Below, piece after piece: positions 1 to 15,500 of a stretch of 34,096 bases of DNA. The position numbers and the translations under genes were made by a program. The DNA lies in NCBI GenBank assembly GCA_010692645.1, contig JAAHGS010000058.1, forward strand, positions 1 through 34,096, in the 5' to 3' direction. Position 1 is the first letter of the stretch, and each line of letters starts with the position of its first letter. Source of the DNA: Symploca sp. SIO2E9. GTDB taxonomy: Bacteria > Cyanobacteriota > Cyanobacteriia > Cyanobacteriales > Coleofasciculaceae. The notes under the pieces are model-generated. The model was not told the origin of the DNA and searched no databases. It was given only the letters and a program-made list of their open reading frames with translations.

Positions 1-5161
<5,161 letters not shown>

Positions 5162-5308
5162 GCAAAAAATACTCTTCAAGACGAAGTTGAAAAAGGAGAT
5201 ATAAACTTTTATACTTTCGCGATCATCTTGGTTTTGAAGGTATCACAACCTTTAATCATTAATTCTCCCTAATCAACATCAATCGCATTTAAGCAAAGGA
5301 CTATTACT
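5162..5308. other. Intergenic spacer with an orphan strong Shine-Dalgarno and possible coding relic
   Basis: This is the longest gap among the first few genes of the cluster. It holds a strong ribosome-binding motif (AAAAAGGAGATAT near 5190-5203) that is not followed by a start codon. Shortly after it, one frame reads FRDHLGFEGI before stopping near 5262, and another frame stays open from about 5167 to 5272. This looks like the trace of a small lost or frameshifted gene, but it is too short to assign to a family. Simple untranslated sequence is the alternative. Confidence 0.25.
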
Positions 5309-6589
5309 ATGAACAGCTACGCTCAATTGCAAACTTTACGTTGTAATTCTCTGACTGAATTAACTCCCCAACAGTGGGATATTCCTTCTGCTTCACAACC
5401 TTTGCTGGATTATGATTTACTTTTAATGGTTGAAAATCCAAGATTGAATAATCTCAAACACTTTTATCTGAAAATATTAGGGCTAAATAGAGAAACTGTG
5501 GGTCGTGCTAATGCCTATATCGTGCCAACAGATTTTGCCACATTTGAAACTGGCATGTCTTCTTCCATGAAAACAATTGTTAGGTTAATTAAAAAACTTT
5601 TTCCTGGATTTATGACCTTCAATATGTTAGAATGTGGCTTTTTTACTACCTTGGGAGAAGCTCTAGAAATTGCCGATCCTTACAGCAAACAAACTGTGAT
5701 TAAAACAGTAGCTGATGAACTCGAACAAATCTGCCAAGAAGACAAAGTTGATTTTCTTTTCTTTCGTGATATTCCTCTAGAAGCCTATGAAATTTATAAA
5801 AGCGTCCTTGCCCCCAGAGGCTATATACCTACTTTTGGCTTTGCTAACGCAATTTTAGACGTAAAATGGAATGACCTACAAGAATTTATCGATAGCTTTA
5901 AAAGTAAAGACCGCCTCAAACTTAAAAATAGTCTTTTGTTTACAGAAAAATTTGACATTGAGTGTAAAATTATTACTGATTACGAACATTTAACTAGTGA
6001 TTTTGCAAAACTCTGGAATAATGTTTATCAAAGTTCTGGGGATTACAGTCGTGAAATACTTGATGAAAAGTTTTTTACTGCTTGTAGTAGTCTACTCAAA
6101 GGCAAAAGCGAAGCTATTACTTTCTGGTATGAAGGGGAATTAGTCGGTTTCTTATTGAATCTCTTTAATCGGGATGAATATTTCGTGTTAGACTGGGGTG
6201 TTAATTATGATTTTAAACACTACCGCAAATCTAACCTATATCGCGCAGCATCCGTCCTTTCTGTTCAACAAGCAATTAAACACCAGAAAAAAAGGATGGC
6301 TTTTGGCATTACTAATTATGTGCCAAAAAAATTAATTGGTGCTGAAATTGTCCCTTTAATTTACTTTGTTAAACACGTTAATAGCAATATTCTGACTTAT
6401 ACCTTAGCCAGGTCTTTAATGACTCAAATTGTTCAACCTAATTTTTCTGATTATTTCGTTCAACATCCTAAATTACAATCTTATGCAGACATAAAAAACT
6501 TTCTTTATCAAGAACAAAATCAATTTAAAAATGAAAATATTATGGCACTTTTCAAAAACAAATCTGGACAAAATAAATCCTGTGAGTAA
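5309..6589 (+). CDS. GNAT/FemAB-like acyltransferase, candidate N-acyltransferase (ceramide-synthase-like)
   Basis: The 426-aa soluble protein resembles the GNAT-fold 'peptidoglycan biosynthesis/recognition' (BioF2/FemAB-like) acyltransferases. The recognisable C-terminal half runs from about residue 200 (KSKDRLKLK) through WYEGELVGF and a DWGVNYDFKHYRKSNLYRA segment, the usual place for the acyl-CoA-binding region. Bacterial ceramide synthases are reported to belong to the GNAT superfamily, so after an alpha-oxoamine synthase this enzyme could N-acylate the amine made by the cluster. It lies in the same direction as its neighbours, 147 bp downstream of the synthase. The N-terminal 190 residues are unassigned. 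Family placement is moderately sure; the substrate is inference. Confidence 0.7.
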   Translation: MNSYAQLQTLRCNSLTELTPQQWDIPSASQPLLDYDLLLMVENPRLNNLKHFYLKILGLNRETVGRANAYIVPTDFATFETGMSSSMKTIVRLIKKLFPGFMTFNMLECGFFTTLGEALEIADPYSKQTVIKTVADELEQICQEDKVDFLFFRDIPLEAYEIYKSVLAPRGYIPTFGFANAILDVKWNDLQEFIDSFKSKDRLKLKNSLLFTEKFDIECKIITDYEHLTSDFAKLWNNVYQSSGDYSREILDEKFFTACSSLLKGKSEAITFWYEGELVGFLLNLFNRDEYFVLDWGVNYDFKHYRKSNLYRAASVLSVQQAIKHQKKRMAFGITNYVPKKLIGAEIVPLIYFVKHVNSNILTYTLARSLMTQIVQPNFSDYFVQHPKLQSYADIKNFLYQEQNQFKNENIMALFKNKSGQNKSCE

Positions 6590-6675
6590 CTACTTTTTTC
6601 AGAAAGTAATTCCCAAGAGGGCATTGTTAGACAAATTATAGTTTGGGAAGATTACACAATTTACAAAAATCAATT

Positions 6676-7227
6676 ATGCTCAAATATAAATTAAAACGTC
6701 GAGACTTTATCTGGAAAGCTAGCCAGTTAGCATTAGGTCTATCAATCATAGGTCGAGAAGTCAAGTTATTGAGCAGTTCTGCTACTGAAGTAATAGATAA
6801 AAGTGTTGCTGCAACTATCAGCTCTGCACTAAATCCAGAACAGATCAATATTATTAGAAGTCTTACCAGTATCATGATTCCCACGGACGAAAATCCAGGA
6901 GCAAAAGAAGCTGGTATAGCAGAATACATCGTTCAAATTCTACAGTTTCAAGGAACAGAAGCAATTCAGAAAACTCAGCAAGTTTTAGGCTTTATCGATC
7001 TGCGGGCGATGAAGTTATTCGGTAAACCATATAATCAACTATCAGAAACAAAACAAAAACAAATAGTGAATTGGCTTGCTACTGATCGTCAATTATCACC
7101 TTTTTGGACACAACTGAGAACTATGACTGTACTGAGATTTTACAGTTTACCCATAGGCTATAAGCCAGTCGGATTACCTGGACCAACTATCGATCAAGGA
7201 GGTATTCTTAATGTAAGTTGTTCGTGA
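6676..7227 (+). CDS. Gluconate 2-dehydrogenase subunit 3-family protein with Tat-type signal
   Basis: The 183-aa protein starts with a twin-arginine signal (KRRDF followed by a hydrophobic stretch to about residue 26), so it is probably exported folded or membrane-anchored. The rest matches the gluconate 2-dehydrogenase subunit 3 family: an NIIRSLTSIMIPTDENPGA-like opening, an AGIAEYI segment, and a closing YSLPIGYKPVGLPGP. In the family this small subunit partners and helps export the FAD-containing GMC subunit, and a GMC oxidoreductase is encoded two genes downstream. I chose the ATG at 6676 because it puts the twin-Arg signal at the N-terminus; an in-frame TTG at 6643 would add 11 residues. 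No strong ribosome-binding site is visible for either. The cytochrome c subunit of the classical complex is not in the window. Confidence 0.75.
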   Translation: MLKYKLKRRDFIWKASQLALGLSIIGREVKLLSSSATEVIDKSVAATISSALNPEQINIIRSLTSIMIPTDENPGAKEAGIAEYIVQILQFQGTEAIQKTQQVLGFIDLRAMKLFGKPYNQLSETKQKQIVNWLATDRQLSPFWTQLRTMTVLRFYSLPIGYKPVGLPGPTIDQGGILNVSCS

Positions 7228-7319
7228 GTTCGTAGTTAGGAGTAGGCTACACCACTGGCTATCGCCTTTTATCCTGGTTTCAAAGTTAATCCAAATATTG
7301 AGAAGGAACAAATACCTAA

Positions 7320-8066
7320 ATGAAATTATCTGGTCGTACAGTCTTAGTAACTGGTGGTAGTGCTGGTGTAGGATTGGCACTCGCACGAGAATTTTATCAA
7401 AAAAATAATCGAGTCATTATCTGCAGTAGGAGTCTAGAAAAACTAGATTACGCTAAGGCAGAAATGAGGGAAATAGAGACTATTCAGTGCGATCTCGCCA
7501 AAGATGATGATATTAGGAATTTAGTAAATGTAATTAATACTAACTTTTCCGACTTATCTCTGCTAGTAAATAATGCGGGTGTGCAATTGAACTATCAATT
7601 CACGGAAGTAAAGCCAGAACAAGCTTTCAGAGATATTGATTGGGAAACCCAAGTTAATTTTAATTCCATGGTTAAGTTAACTACTCTCTGTTTGCCTTTA
7701 TTACGGAAACAAACTGAAAGTGCAATTGTCAATGTTTCTTCTGGTTTAGCTTTAACTCCAAAGAGTAGCGCACCTATCTATTGTGCAACTAAAGCAGCAG
7801 TACATATCTTTAGCCAGTCTCTGCGCTATCAGATGGAAAATAATGCTCCCAATGTAGCCGTGTTTGAAGCGATTTTGCCCCTAGTAGACACAGACATGAC
7901 TAGAGGTAGAGGGAAAGGGAAAATTAGTCCCAAACAAGTAGCTGATCAAATCTTAAACGCATTAAGTAAGAATAATTACGAAATCAATGTAGGTAAAGTC
8001 AAATTATTGGTTTGGATTAATCGCTTTGCCCCTTGGTTAGCAAAACGTATTCTCCGTGGTAGTTAA
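7320..8066 (+). CDS. Short-chain dehydrogenase/reductase (DltE-like SDR)
   Basis: The 248-aa protein has the classical SDR layout: cofactor motif TGGSAGVG at residues 11-18, NNAGV near 90, the active-site serine in NVSSG, and Tyr154 with Lys158 in YCATK. A GAGAAGGA Shine-Dalgarno lies 5' of the ATG. The sequence resembles DltE-type and 3-ketodihydrosphingosine-reductase-type SDRs, which act on hydrophobic substrates. The C-terminus has a hydrophobic, basic tail (VKLLVWINRFAPWLAKRIL) that could sit on the membrane. In this cluster the natural job would be reduction of the amino ketone released by the alpha-oxoamine synthase to an amino alcohol. That role is inferred from position; SDR membership is clear. 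Confidence 0.9.
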   Translation: MKLSGRTVLVTGGSAGVGLALAREFYQKNNRVIICSRSLEKLDYAKAEMREIETIQCDLAKDDDIRNLVNVINTNFSDLSLLVNNAGVQLNYQFTEVKPEQAFRDIDWETQVNFNSMVKLTTLCLPLLRKQTESAIVNVSSGLALTPKSSAPIYCATKAAVHIFSQSLRYQMENNAPNVAVFEAILPLVDTDMTRGRGKGKISPKQVADQILNALSKNNYEINVGKVKLLVWINRFAPWLAKRILRGS

Positions 8067-8084
8067 AAGAGAGAGGGATAAACA

Positions 8085-9665
8085 TTGAGTACTCAAAATT
8101 ATGATGTCATTCTTGTTGGTGTAGGGGAGGCTGGTTCGACTCTAGCTAACAAGTTAAGTCAAGCAGGATTAAAAATTCTAGGTATCGAATTCGGTAGCCA
8201 TTTAAAAGATCATCACAACAACTTTGTAGAAAATGAAGCTGGTGTCTTAAATTTATCTTGGAAAAACTTTAACTACACTGTGGAAGGAGATGGCTTTCTA
8301 GGCATACCCAACTTAGGAGCTAACGTTGGTGGCGGGACTTTGGTATGGACAGCCATGGCTTTTCGTTACTTTGAACGAGACTTCCAGTTAAAAAGCAAAT
8401 ATGGTTATCGCCCAGGACTATCTTTAGCAGATTGGCCTTTAACTTACCAAGATTTAGAGTCTTACTACACAACCTCAGAAAAACATATGGGGGTTGCCTG
8501 TACAATTTCTCCCTGGGATGACCCCAACCGACCAGAATATCCCAATCCTGCTCATTGCTACTACCCTAGTTCCAAAATGTTGGAGAAGGGCATGTCTAAA
8601 TTAGGGATTCGTTCGTCTGCCGGTCCTGCTGCCATCAACTCTCAGCCTTATCAAGAACGGGAAGTATGCCTTAACTGTGGTTATTGCAGATCTGGCTGTA
8701 GAATAGACGCGAAATACCAAGCAGATAAGGTAATGTTACCTGCTGCTTTGAATTCAGGTAACTTTGAACTAAAAACCGAATCTGTCGTTGTCAAAATTCT
8801 CACTTCAGGCAATGGCAAAAAAGCCAAAGGGGTAGTTTATATCGACAAAAAAAACCAGCAAACTCACCAAGCAACAGCCAAAGTTGTGGTGGTTTGTAAT
8901 AACCCGATGGAAACTGTGCGCTTATTTTTCAATTCTGCTGACAGAAATCATCTTAACGGTTTGGGTAATCAATACGATCAACTAGGTCGTTATTTCTTCG
9001 CTCATCCCACTATCTTTGGCATAGGTGTCACCAAACAAGACACCTCAGTTGTCGCTGGTTACAACATGGGTAATATTGTCAGTCTTGATTTTGCCGAAAC
9101 TAGAGATACTGATCAATATATTGGTGGATTTACCTTTGTTTCTCTCAACGGTTCTGGGGCTGGAGTTGTGGCAGTTGATGCTTTCCACAAACTCTATGGA
9201 CAAAGCCTCAAGGATGCTATGTATAAGTTTCCTAAGTCTTTGGCAATGATTGCTTTTTGCGAAGGGATGCCTACTGTAGACAATCGAATTACTGTCATTC
9301 CTGACAAATTAGACGTTTTTGGTGTTCCTGTGGGCAAAATTAATTATCAGCTAACCGACAACGATCGCCTCCTCACCAAAAAAGCAGTAGAAAAGATGCG
9401 TCAGGTCTTCATTGCTGCTGGTGCAGTGGAAACTTACATTCGCGAAGACTCCTTTGAAACTCATCCCATGGGAGGAATGCGGATGGGAGACGATCCTAAA
9501 ACTTCCATGACAGATTCTTTTGGTAAAGCTCACTCCCTTGATAACCTCTTTGTGGCTGGTAGTTCTCTCTTTCCCAGTGGTAGTTCTCTCGGTCCTACTC
9601 TTACCATTCATGCCTTGGCTTTAAGAACTTCGGACTATATCATTGATAACTTTTCTAAATTCTGA
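8085..9665 (+). CDS. GMC-family FAD oxidoreductase with Cys cluster (gluconate/glucose dehydrogenase type)
   Basis: The 526-aa flavoprotein starts with the dinucleotide-binding motif (ILVGVGEAG) and ends with the GMC C-terminal signature (HPMGGMRMG with His460, then LDNLFVAGSS and PTLTIHALALR). Four cysteines are spaced C-x2-C-x2-C-x3-C at residues 195, 198, 201 and 205, a position where related FAD sugar dehydrogenases carry an iron-sulfur cluster. The start is TTG, preceded by GAGAGGGA, and no in-frame ATG precedes the FAD motif. At the position where GMC enzymes usually have a second catalytic His or Asn (NPTLT), this protein has Gly503 (GPTLT). It probably oxidises an alcohol or sugar group on the cluster product, together with the subunit-3 protein two genes upstream. 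The substrate is unknown. Confidence 0.9.
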   Translation: MSTQNYDVILVGVGEAGSTLANKLSQAGLKILGIEFGSHLKDHHNNFVENEAGVLNLSWKNFNYTVEGDGFLGIPNLGANVGGGTLVWTAMAFRYFERDFQLKSKYGYRPGLSLADWPLTYQDLESYYTTSEKHMGVACTISPWDDPNRPEYPNPAHCYYPSSKMLEKGMSKLGIRSSAGPAAINSQPYQEREVCLNCGYCRSGCRIDAKYQADKVMLPAALNSGNFELKTESVVVKILTSGNGKKAKGVVYIDKKNQQTHQATAKVVVVCNNPMETVRLFFNSADRNHLNGLGNQYDQLGRYFFAHPTIFGIGVTKQDTSVVAGYNMGNIVSLDFAETRDTDQYIGGFTFVSLNGSGAGVVAVDAFHKLYGQSLKDAMYKFPKSLAMIAFCEGMPTVDNRITVIPDKLDVFGVPVGKINYQLTDNDRLLTKKAVEKMRQVFIAAGAVETYIREDSFETHPMGGMRMGDDPKTSMTDSFGKAHSLDNLFVAGSSLFPSGSSLGPTLTIHALALRTSDYIIDNFSKF

Positions 9666-9694
9666 TAATTAAGCAATTTATTAACTTAATAATC

Positions 9695-11044
9695 ATGCAA
9701 GAACTAGCCCCAACATACGACGCGATCATTATCGGTTGTGGTTTAGCTGGTTTATTTACCAGCCTTAGACTACAACAAATTGGTTTAAATGTTCTATTAC
9801 TTGATCGCAGAGATATCCCTGGTGGTCTTTGTGGCACAAAAATCATTGATGATTACGAATTCGTCATCGCCTGCAATGATTTTGGTCGGGGAATGGAAAA
9901 GGATATTGAGGAGTTAAACATTCCTGTTACTTTTAAATCTAAAAAAACTAGAATACACTACAATAACGAAGACTATTTTAGTCCTTTTGACCGCAAAACA
10001 ATCTTTGAATTTCTTTCCCATCCTATCGCTTTCTCCAAGTTTATCTTGAAGTTAAAAAATAACAAGCCAAAACAAGTTGAAGATTATTATCTAGGTGCAA
10101 TAGTTGATAAATTAACACAAGACAAAACCCTAAAAGATCTACTAAAATTACCCTCTTACATGATGGGTTTACCACCCCAATACTTTTTGCTGGAAGCTAT
10201 CAACTATGACTCATTTTATGGTTATGGTTACCTAGATCCTCGTACTCCTGATGGGGGACCTCAAGTTTTAGTCGATACTTTGGTAAAAACTTTTACCAAC
10301 AGAGGGGGAAGCTTGGTTCTTAATACAGAATGTCGTCAGATTAAACAAGTAGAAAAATCTCATAAAGTAATCACTAATCAAGGTGAATTTTATAGCCCTT
10401 ATGTTATTTCTTCTCAGCCTCGCTTAGATAAATATCCCCCAGGATATAAACCAGGCATGAAGCTAAGTAAATTTTGTATTGCTGTCGCTAAAGATTTACC
10501 TTTTCCTGAAGATATTCACACCATAATTTATTACCCTCCAGGAATTTCGGATTGGTATGAAAAATTAGATGCAGGAGAATTAGTATCAGAATTTGGTTTT
10601 CATATCTTTAAAAGCGATTTGCCAGAAAAATCAGATCACTACACCATGAATATTTACTTCTATTTACCCCGTGATATGGATCGACCAACAGCAGAAGTGG
10701 TTGAAGAAGTCGAAAATTATATTTTTACGAAACTAGAAAGCCTTGTACCTGGATTAAATCAAGCTCTAAAATACAAAAAATTTATTTCTCCTGAAGAATT
10801 TAGCCAAATACATCAAGGATTATCTAGTCGAGTAACCCCTGTGGTAATGACTCATGACTTCAAAAAACCAGATAATTACGATCCTGAAACGGATATTTAC
10901 TACATAGGTAATTCAGTATATCCTCCTGGTGACCATGCAGGAGCATCACTTTTATCTGCTAAAACTGTAGCAAATCTAATTCAGATAGATTGGCAACAAA
11001 ATAACCAAGTAGCTCAGTCAAAGCAATTAACAAAAATCAATTAA
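9695..11044 (+). CDS. FAD-dependent oxidoreductase, CrtI/carotenoid isomerase/RetSat-like
   Basis: The 449-aa protein opens with an FAD-binding GCGLAG motif (about residues 14-19) and a typical RRDIPGGLCGT continuation, and closes with DIYYIGNSVYPPGDHAGASLLSAK. That C-terminal motif is the FAD-contact region of phytoene desaturase, carotene isomerase and retinol-saturase-like enzymes. These act on long unsaturated hydrocarbon chains in membranes. No carotenoid gene is nearby, and the cluster PKS has no enoylreductase, so this enzyme may saturate, desaturate or isomerise the polyketide chain instead. It starts 29 bp after the GMC gene and 38 bp before the RND adaptor gene. The family is sure; the substrate is inference. 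Confidence 0.85.
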   Translation: MQELAPTYDAIIIGCGLAGLFTSLRLQQIGLNVLLLDRRDIPGGLCGTKIIDDYEFVIACNDFGRGMEKDIEELNIPVTFKSKKTRIHYNNEDYFSPFDRKTIFEFLSHPIAFSKFILKLKNNKPKQVEDYYLGAIVDKLTQDKTLKDLLKLPSYMMGLPPQYFLLEAINYDSFYGYGYLDPRTPDGGPQVLVDTLVKTFTNRGGSLVLNTECRQIKQVEKSHKVITNQGEFYSPYVISSQPRLDKYPPGYKPGMKLSKFCIAVAKDLPFPEDIHTIIYYPPGISDWYEKLDAGELVSEFGFHIFKSDLPEKSDHYTMNIYFYLPRDMDRPTAEVVEEVENYIFTKLESLVPGLNQALKYKKFISPEEFSQIHQGLSSRVTPVVMTHDFKKPDNYDPETDIYYIGNSVYPPGDHAGASLLSAKTVANLIQIDWQQNNQVAQSKQLTKIN

Positions 11045-11082
11045 CGTGAGTTACGCAACTAATCAAAAATTAAAGGTCAGCG

Positions 11083-12492
11083 ATGAATGAACTAAGCAAG
11101 ACCGAAAACCAACCAGCAAAAATTCCTAGTCAAACCAGCTTAGTACCTATCGCTTTGGCAGTAAATAAAATGCCAAATTTGCTGACGAAAAAGCCTGTAC
11201 TAATTATTATGACTCTCTTGATTGGTAATATCCTTTATTGGAATCGAGGGTTAATTACTAATCATCCCATCAGTATAGCTAGTGAAAATAAAACTGAAAC
11301 ATCAGCGAGAATTCTACCTGTAGAAACAATTGCAATTAAACCTGTAAGTTCCTATCAAGTCTCGCGAGTTTACACAGGAGAAGTCACAGCAGGTCGCACA
11401 ACTGAGCTAGGATTTGAACGCAGGGGTAAGCTAACCCAGATTCTGGCGGAAGAGGGAGATTTTGTCAAAAAAAATCAAGCTTTAGCATACTTAGACACGG
11501 GAAATCTGCAAAATACTTTGCGACAACTAACATTTCAAAGAGAAGGAGAAGTAGCTAAACTCCAAGAAATGGAAGCAGGACCTCGTTCTCAAACTATTGG
11601 TGCTGCTCATGCTGCAGTTAAAGACTTAGCAGAACAACTAGAATTAGCTCGTACTAAAAATATTCGACGACAAAAATTATATGAAGAGGGTGCAATTTCC
11701 CGTGAACAATTAGATGAAATCAGTAATGAATTTAATGTTCTCAAAGCTCGTCTAGAAGAAGCAAAAAATAAACTAGATGAATTATTATCTGGAACAAGAG
11801 TTGAACGTATCGTAGGTCAAAGAGCTTTAATTAAAGAATTAGATACCAGAATTGCTGATGTTAATCTCAATATCGCCAAGAGTATCTTAAAAGCTCCCTT
11901 TAATAGTCGCATCTCAGTCCGTAGAGTTGATGAAGGTAGTGTAATTTCTCCTGGAGAATCAATTTTAAGACTGGTAGAGATGGAAAATTTAGAAGTGCGC
12001 ATCGGCTTACCTACTGCTACGGCTTATCGTTTGCATCAGGGTAGCCACCAAAAATTAACCATTGCCGATAAAACTTATCGAGCCAAAGTTGAATCAATTT
12101 TGCCCGAAGTAGATTCATCTACTCGCACCACGACAGTAGTTTTAAAACTACAAACTAATCCCCAAGCTCAAGTAGCTGTAGGACAGATAGCAAGGCTGGA
12201 ATTAACAGAAACAATCAGAGAATCTGGCTACTGGCTACCAGTTACATCTCTAGTCAAAAGTGTACGGGGTTTATGGTCTTGTTACGTCTTAGTAGAAACA
12301 CCAGGGCAATCTAATGCTTCTGATCAAAATAAACGATTCGCAGTTAAACAAGAAGATGTAGAAGTATTGTATGTTCAAGGCGACAAAATGTTAGTGCGAG
12401 GCACTTTGCAGCCAAATGATTTAGTGATTTCCAAAGGCAATCACCGTTTTGTTCCAGGGCAATTAGTACGGCAGAGTAAGACAAGCAAGTAA
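11083..12492 (+). CDS. RND efflux periplasmic adaptor (membrane fusion protein)
   Basis: The 469-aa protein has a cytoplasmic N-terminus and a single membrane anchor at about residues 38-53 rather than a lipobox. A biotinyl-lipoyl half-domain follows (TELGFERRGKLTQILAEEGD), then a long coiled-coil hairpin (about 150-255), the second lipoyl half (LKAPFNSRISVRRVDEGSVISPG), and beta-barrel and membrane-proximal domains. This is the usual order for HlyD/AcrA adaptors linking an inner-membrane pump to an outer-membrane channel. AAAGGT lies 5' of the ATG. The permease gene follows after 55 bp. No outer-membrane TolC-like gene is present in the window, so a shared one is presumably used. The probable cargo is the lipid or polyketide made by the upstream enzymes. 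Confidence 0.93.
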   Translation: MNELSKTENQPAKIPSQTSLVPIALAVNKMPNLLTKKPVLIIMTLLIGNILYWNRGLITNHPISIASENKTETSARILPVETIAIKPVSSYQVSRVYTGEVTAGRTTELGFERRGKLTQILAEEGDFVKKNQALAYLDTGNLQNTLRQLTFQREGEVAKLQEMEAGPRSQTIGAAHAAVKDLAEQLELARTKNIRRQKLYEEGAISREQLDEISNEFNVLKARLEEAKNKLDELLSGTRVERIVGQRALIKELDTRIADVNLNIAKSILKAPFNSRISVRRVDEGSVISPGESILRLVEMENLEVRIGLPTATAYRLHQGSHQKLTIADKTYRAKVESILPEVDSSTRTTTVVLKLQTNPQAQVAVGQIARLELTETIRESGYWLPVTSLVKSVRGLWSCYVLVETPGQSNASDQNKRFAVKQEDVEVLYVQGDKMLVRGTLQPNDLVISKGNHRFVPGQLVRQSKTSK

Positions 12493-12547
12493 GGGGCATT
12501 AAGAGAAACTATTGTTTCTGTAAGTAATTTTAAGCAATGGTGTAACA

Positions 12548-15500
12548 ATGTGGACTGTATTTTATCGCAATCGAAGATTATCTATCCTGACTATTGGTCT
12601 CATCATTGTCTGGGGATTATCTTCTTTTTGGATTCTTCCCCGTATGGAAGACCCCGAATTATCTCAGCCAGCAGCCTATATTACAACTAGGTTTCCAGGG
12701 ACTAATGCCTATCGAGTTGAATCCTTAGTTACAGAAAAAATTGAACAAGAATTATTTGAAATTGAAGATATAGAAACGGTTAAATCTATCTCTCGTGCTG
12801 GTAATTCAACTGTAGTTATCGAAGTCAAAGATAATGTCAAGGATGTAGATAAAGTCTGGTCAAAAGTACGAGATAAAGTTTCTGATGTCACTCCTTTCTT
12901 GCCATCGGGTGTCTTAGAGCCAGAATATGAAGATTGGATTACTAGGGCTTCGACCTTAATTTTGTCCCTAACTTGGAACCTAGATTCTCCCGTTAATTAC
13001 GCAGTACTAACTCGTCAAGCTAAAGAATTAGAAGACCGACTGCGAGTTTTATCGGGGACAGAAAAAGTAGAATTATTTGGCGTACCAGAAGAAGAAATTA
13101 TTGTTGATATACAATCATCTGCTTTAGCAGCTTTAGGTTTGACAGCAGGAGATATTGCTCAACAAATTAAAATGAGTGATGCCAAAGTTTCTGCTGGTCA
13201 GTTTCGTAGTAATTCTAATCAGTTAATTATCCAAATTGACCAAGAATTAGATTCTTTAGAGCGCATTCGCCGAATCCCCATTCAATTAGGCAATGATTCG
13301 GGACAATTTAGTTTACTTGGGGATATTGCAGTAGTCAAAAAAGGAATTAAACAACCGGCTTCAGAACTAGCCATGGTTAATGGTAATCCTGCTGTGAGTA
13401 TAGCAGTACTAATGGAGTCGAGTCAAAGGATTGATCACTGGACTAAAAATGTTCTTCAAAACCTGGAAGAATTAAAACAAAAACTACCAGAAGGCATTGA
13501 TGTTCAAACTATCTTTGAACAAAACCGCTATGTTCATAATCGTCTCAATGGCTTATTGAAAAATCTTATCTTGGGTGCCATTTGCGTTTTCATTACCACT
13601 TTTCTATTGATGGGTTGGAAATCAGCTTTAGTGGTTGGTTCTGCTTTACCTTTATCGGTAATGATGGTTTTAGGTGGTATGAAGGAATTGGGCATTCCCC
13701 TCCACCAAATATCTGTAACAGGCTTAGTAATTGCTCTAGGCTTACTAATTGACAATGCCATTGTGGTAGTAGATGAGCTTCACAAACAAATGGAAGCAGG
13801 ATTAAAACCAGCCAAGGCGATTAAAGAAACCCTGCAAAGTTTAACTATTCCTCTGTTGGCATCTACTCTGACTACTACTTTAACTTTCATGCCTATTGTA
13901 CTTTTGCCTGGAAGTACAGGGGAATTTGTTAGTAGTATTGGGATTAGCGTAATTCTGGCTTTATTTAGCTCCCTATTTTTAGCTTTAACCATTGTACCAG
14001 CTTTAGCTGCTTGGCTATATCAAGATAAAAAACAAGACTTTTCAGGCAACAGTCAAGCAGTTCAAAATAATTTTCCAAAAACTCTGAAGGGACAGTTAAA
14101 AATTTGGTTTAGTAAAGGAATTCATCATCCCTCTTTAACCAATAAATATCGTCTAGTTTTAGACGTAATTTTAAAATTACCAATTATCGGCATAATCTTA
14201 GCACTAGCTATACCTTTAAATGGCTTTTTTGCAGCTTCCTCCCTCAAAGAACAGTTTTTCCCCCCAGCAGAACGCAATCAATTTAGTATTGAAATTGAAC
14301 TACAATCTGTTGCATCTATCGAAGAAACTCAAAATACTGCACTCCAAGCCAGAGAAATCATGATTCAACATCCAGAAATTAAGGAAGTAGATTGGTTTGT
14401 AGGTAGGAATGCCCCGAAAATTTACTATAATCTTCAGCAAAATCGTATAAATTCTCCCAATTATGCTCAAGGGATCGTAACACTCCAATCTAATTCCGAC
14501 AAGCGCCAGTTGATTAATGATTTGCAACAAGAACTAGATGATGGTTTTCCTTCAGCTATGATTTTAGTCAAGGAACTGCAACAAGGGGAACCGATTGATG
14601 CACCTATCGAACTGAGAATTTATGGACCAGATTTAGATGTTCTCAGGGATTTAGGCAATCAAGCTAGAGCAGAACTCGCTCAAGTCAACAATGTTATCCA
14701 TACTAAAGCAGATCTCAGCGACACCCTACCTCAAGTAGCCTTATCTTTAGAAGAAGAAAAAGTTCGTCTCGCCCATCTCGATAAAAGTGCGATTGCGCGT
14801 CAACTTAATCAAGGTTTAGAAGGTTCTCTCGGTGGCTCAGTTCTAGAAAGTAGAGAAGAACTACAAGTAAGGACGAGACTAGCACAAAAGGAACGCAGTA
14901 ATTTAGAAAGAATTGCTTCTTTCAAGATTTTCTCCAATCAAGCAAATCCCAACCCTATACCCCTTGATGCTTTAGGGGACATTAAATTAGTTCCCCAAAT
15001 AGCTAGTATTAATCGGCGTAATGGTCAAAGAATGAACTCCATTCAAGGCTTTATTGCTACTGGAGTTTTACCCTCAACAGTTCTCTCTGAATTTAAACAA
15101 AATCTAGAAAATAGTAGTTGGCAAAATTTACCATCAGGCTATTCTTTGGAGTTTGGTGGAGAAGAAGCAGAACGGGACAAAGCTGTGGGTAACTTAATAT
15201 CTTTATTAGGAGTAATTTTAGTGCTGATGACAGCTACTCTAGTCCTTTCCTTTGGCTCATTTAGATATGCTGTAATCATTGCTCTAGTTGGTGTTTGTGC
15301 AATCGGTTTGGGCTTATTTTCTTTGTATCTGTTTGATTATCCTTTAGGCTTTATGGCAATACTCGGTATTGTCGGTTTAATTGGGGTAGCGATCAATGAC
15401 TCTATTGTTGTTCTGGCTGGGTTGCATTCTAATCCTTCCGTTAGGAAAAAAGACCTGAAATCGATAAGAGAAACAATTGTTGCTTCCACCCGCCATATCT

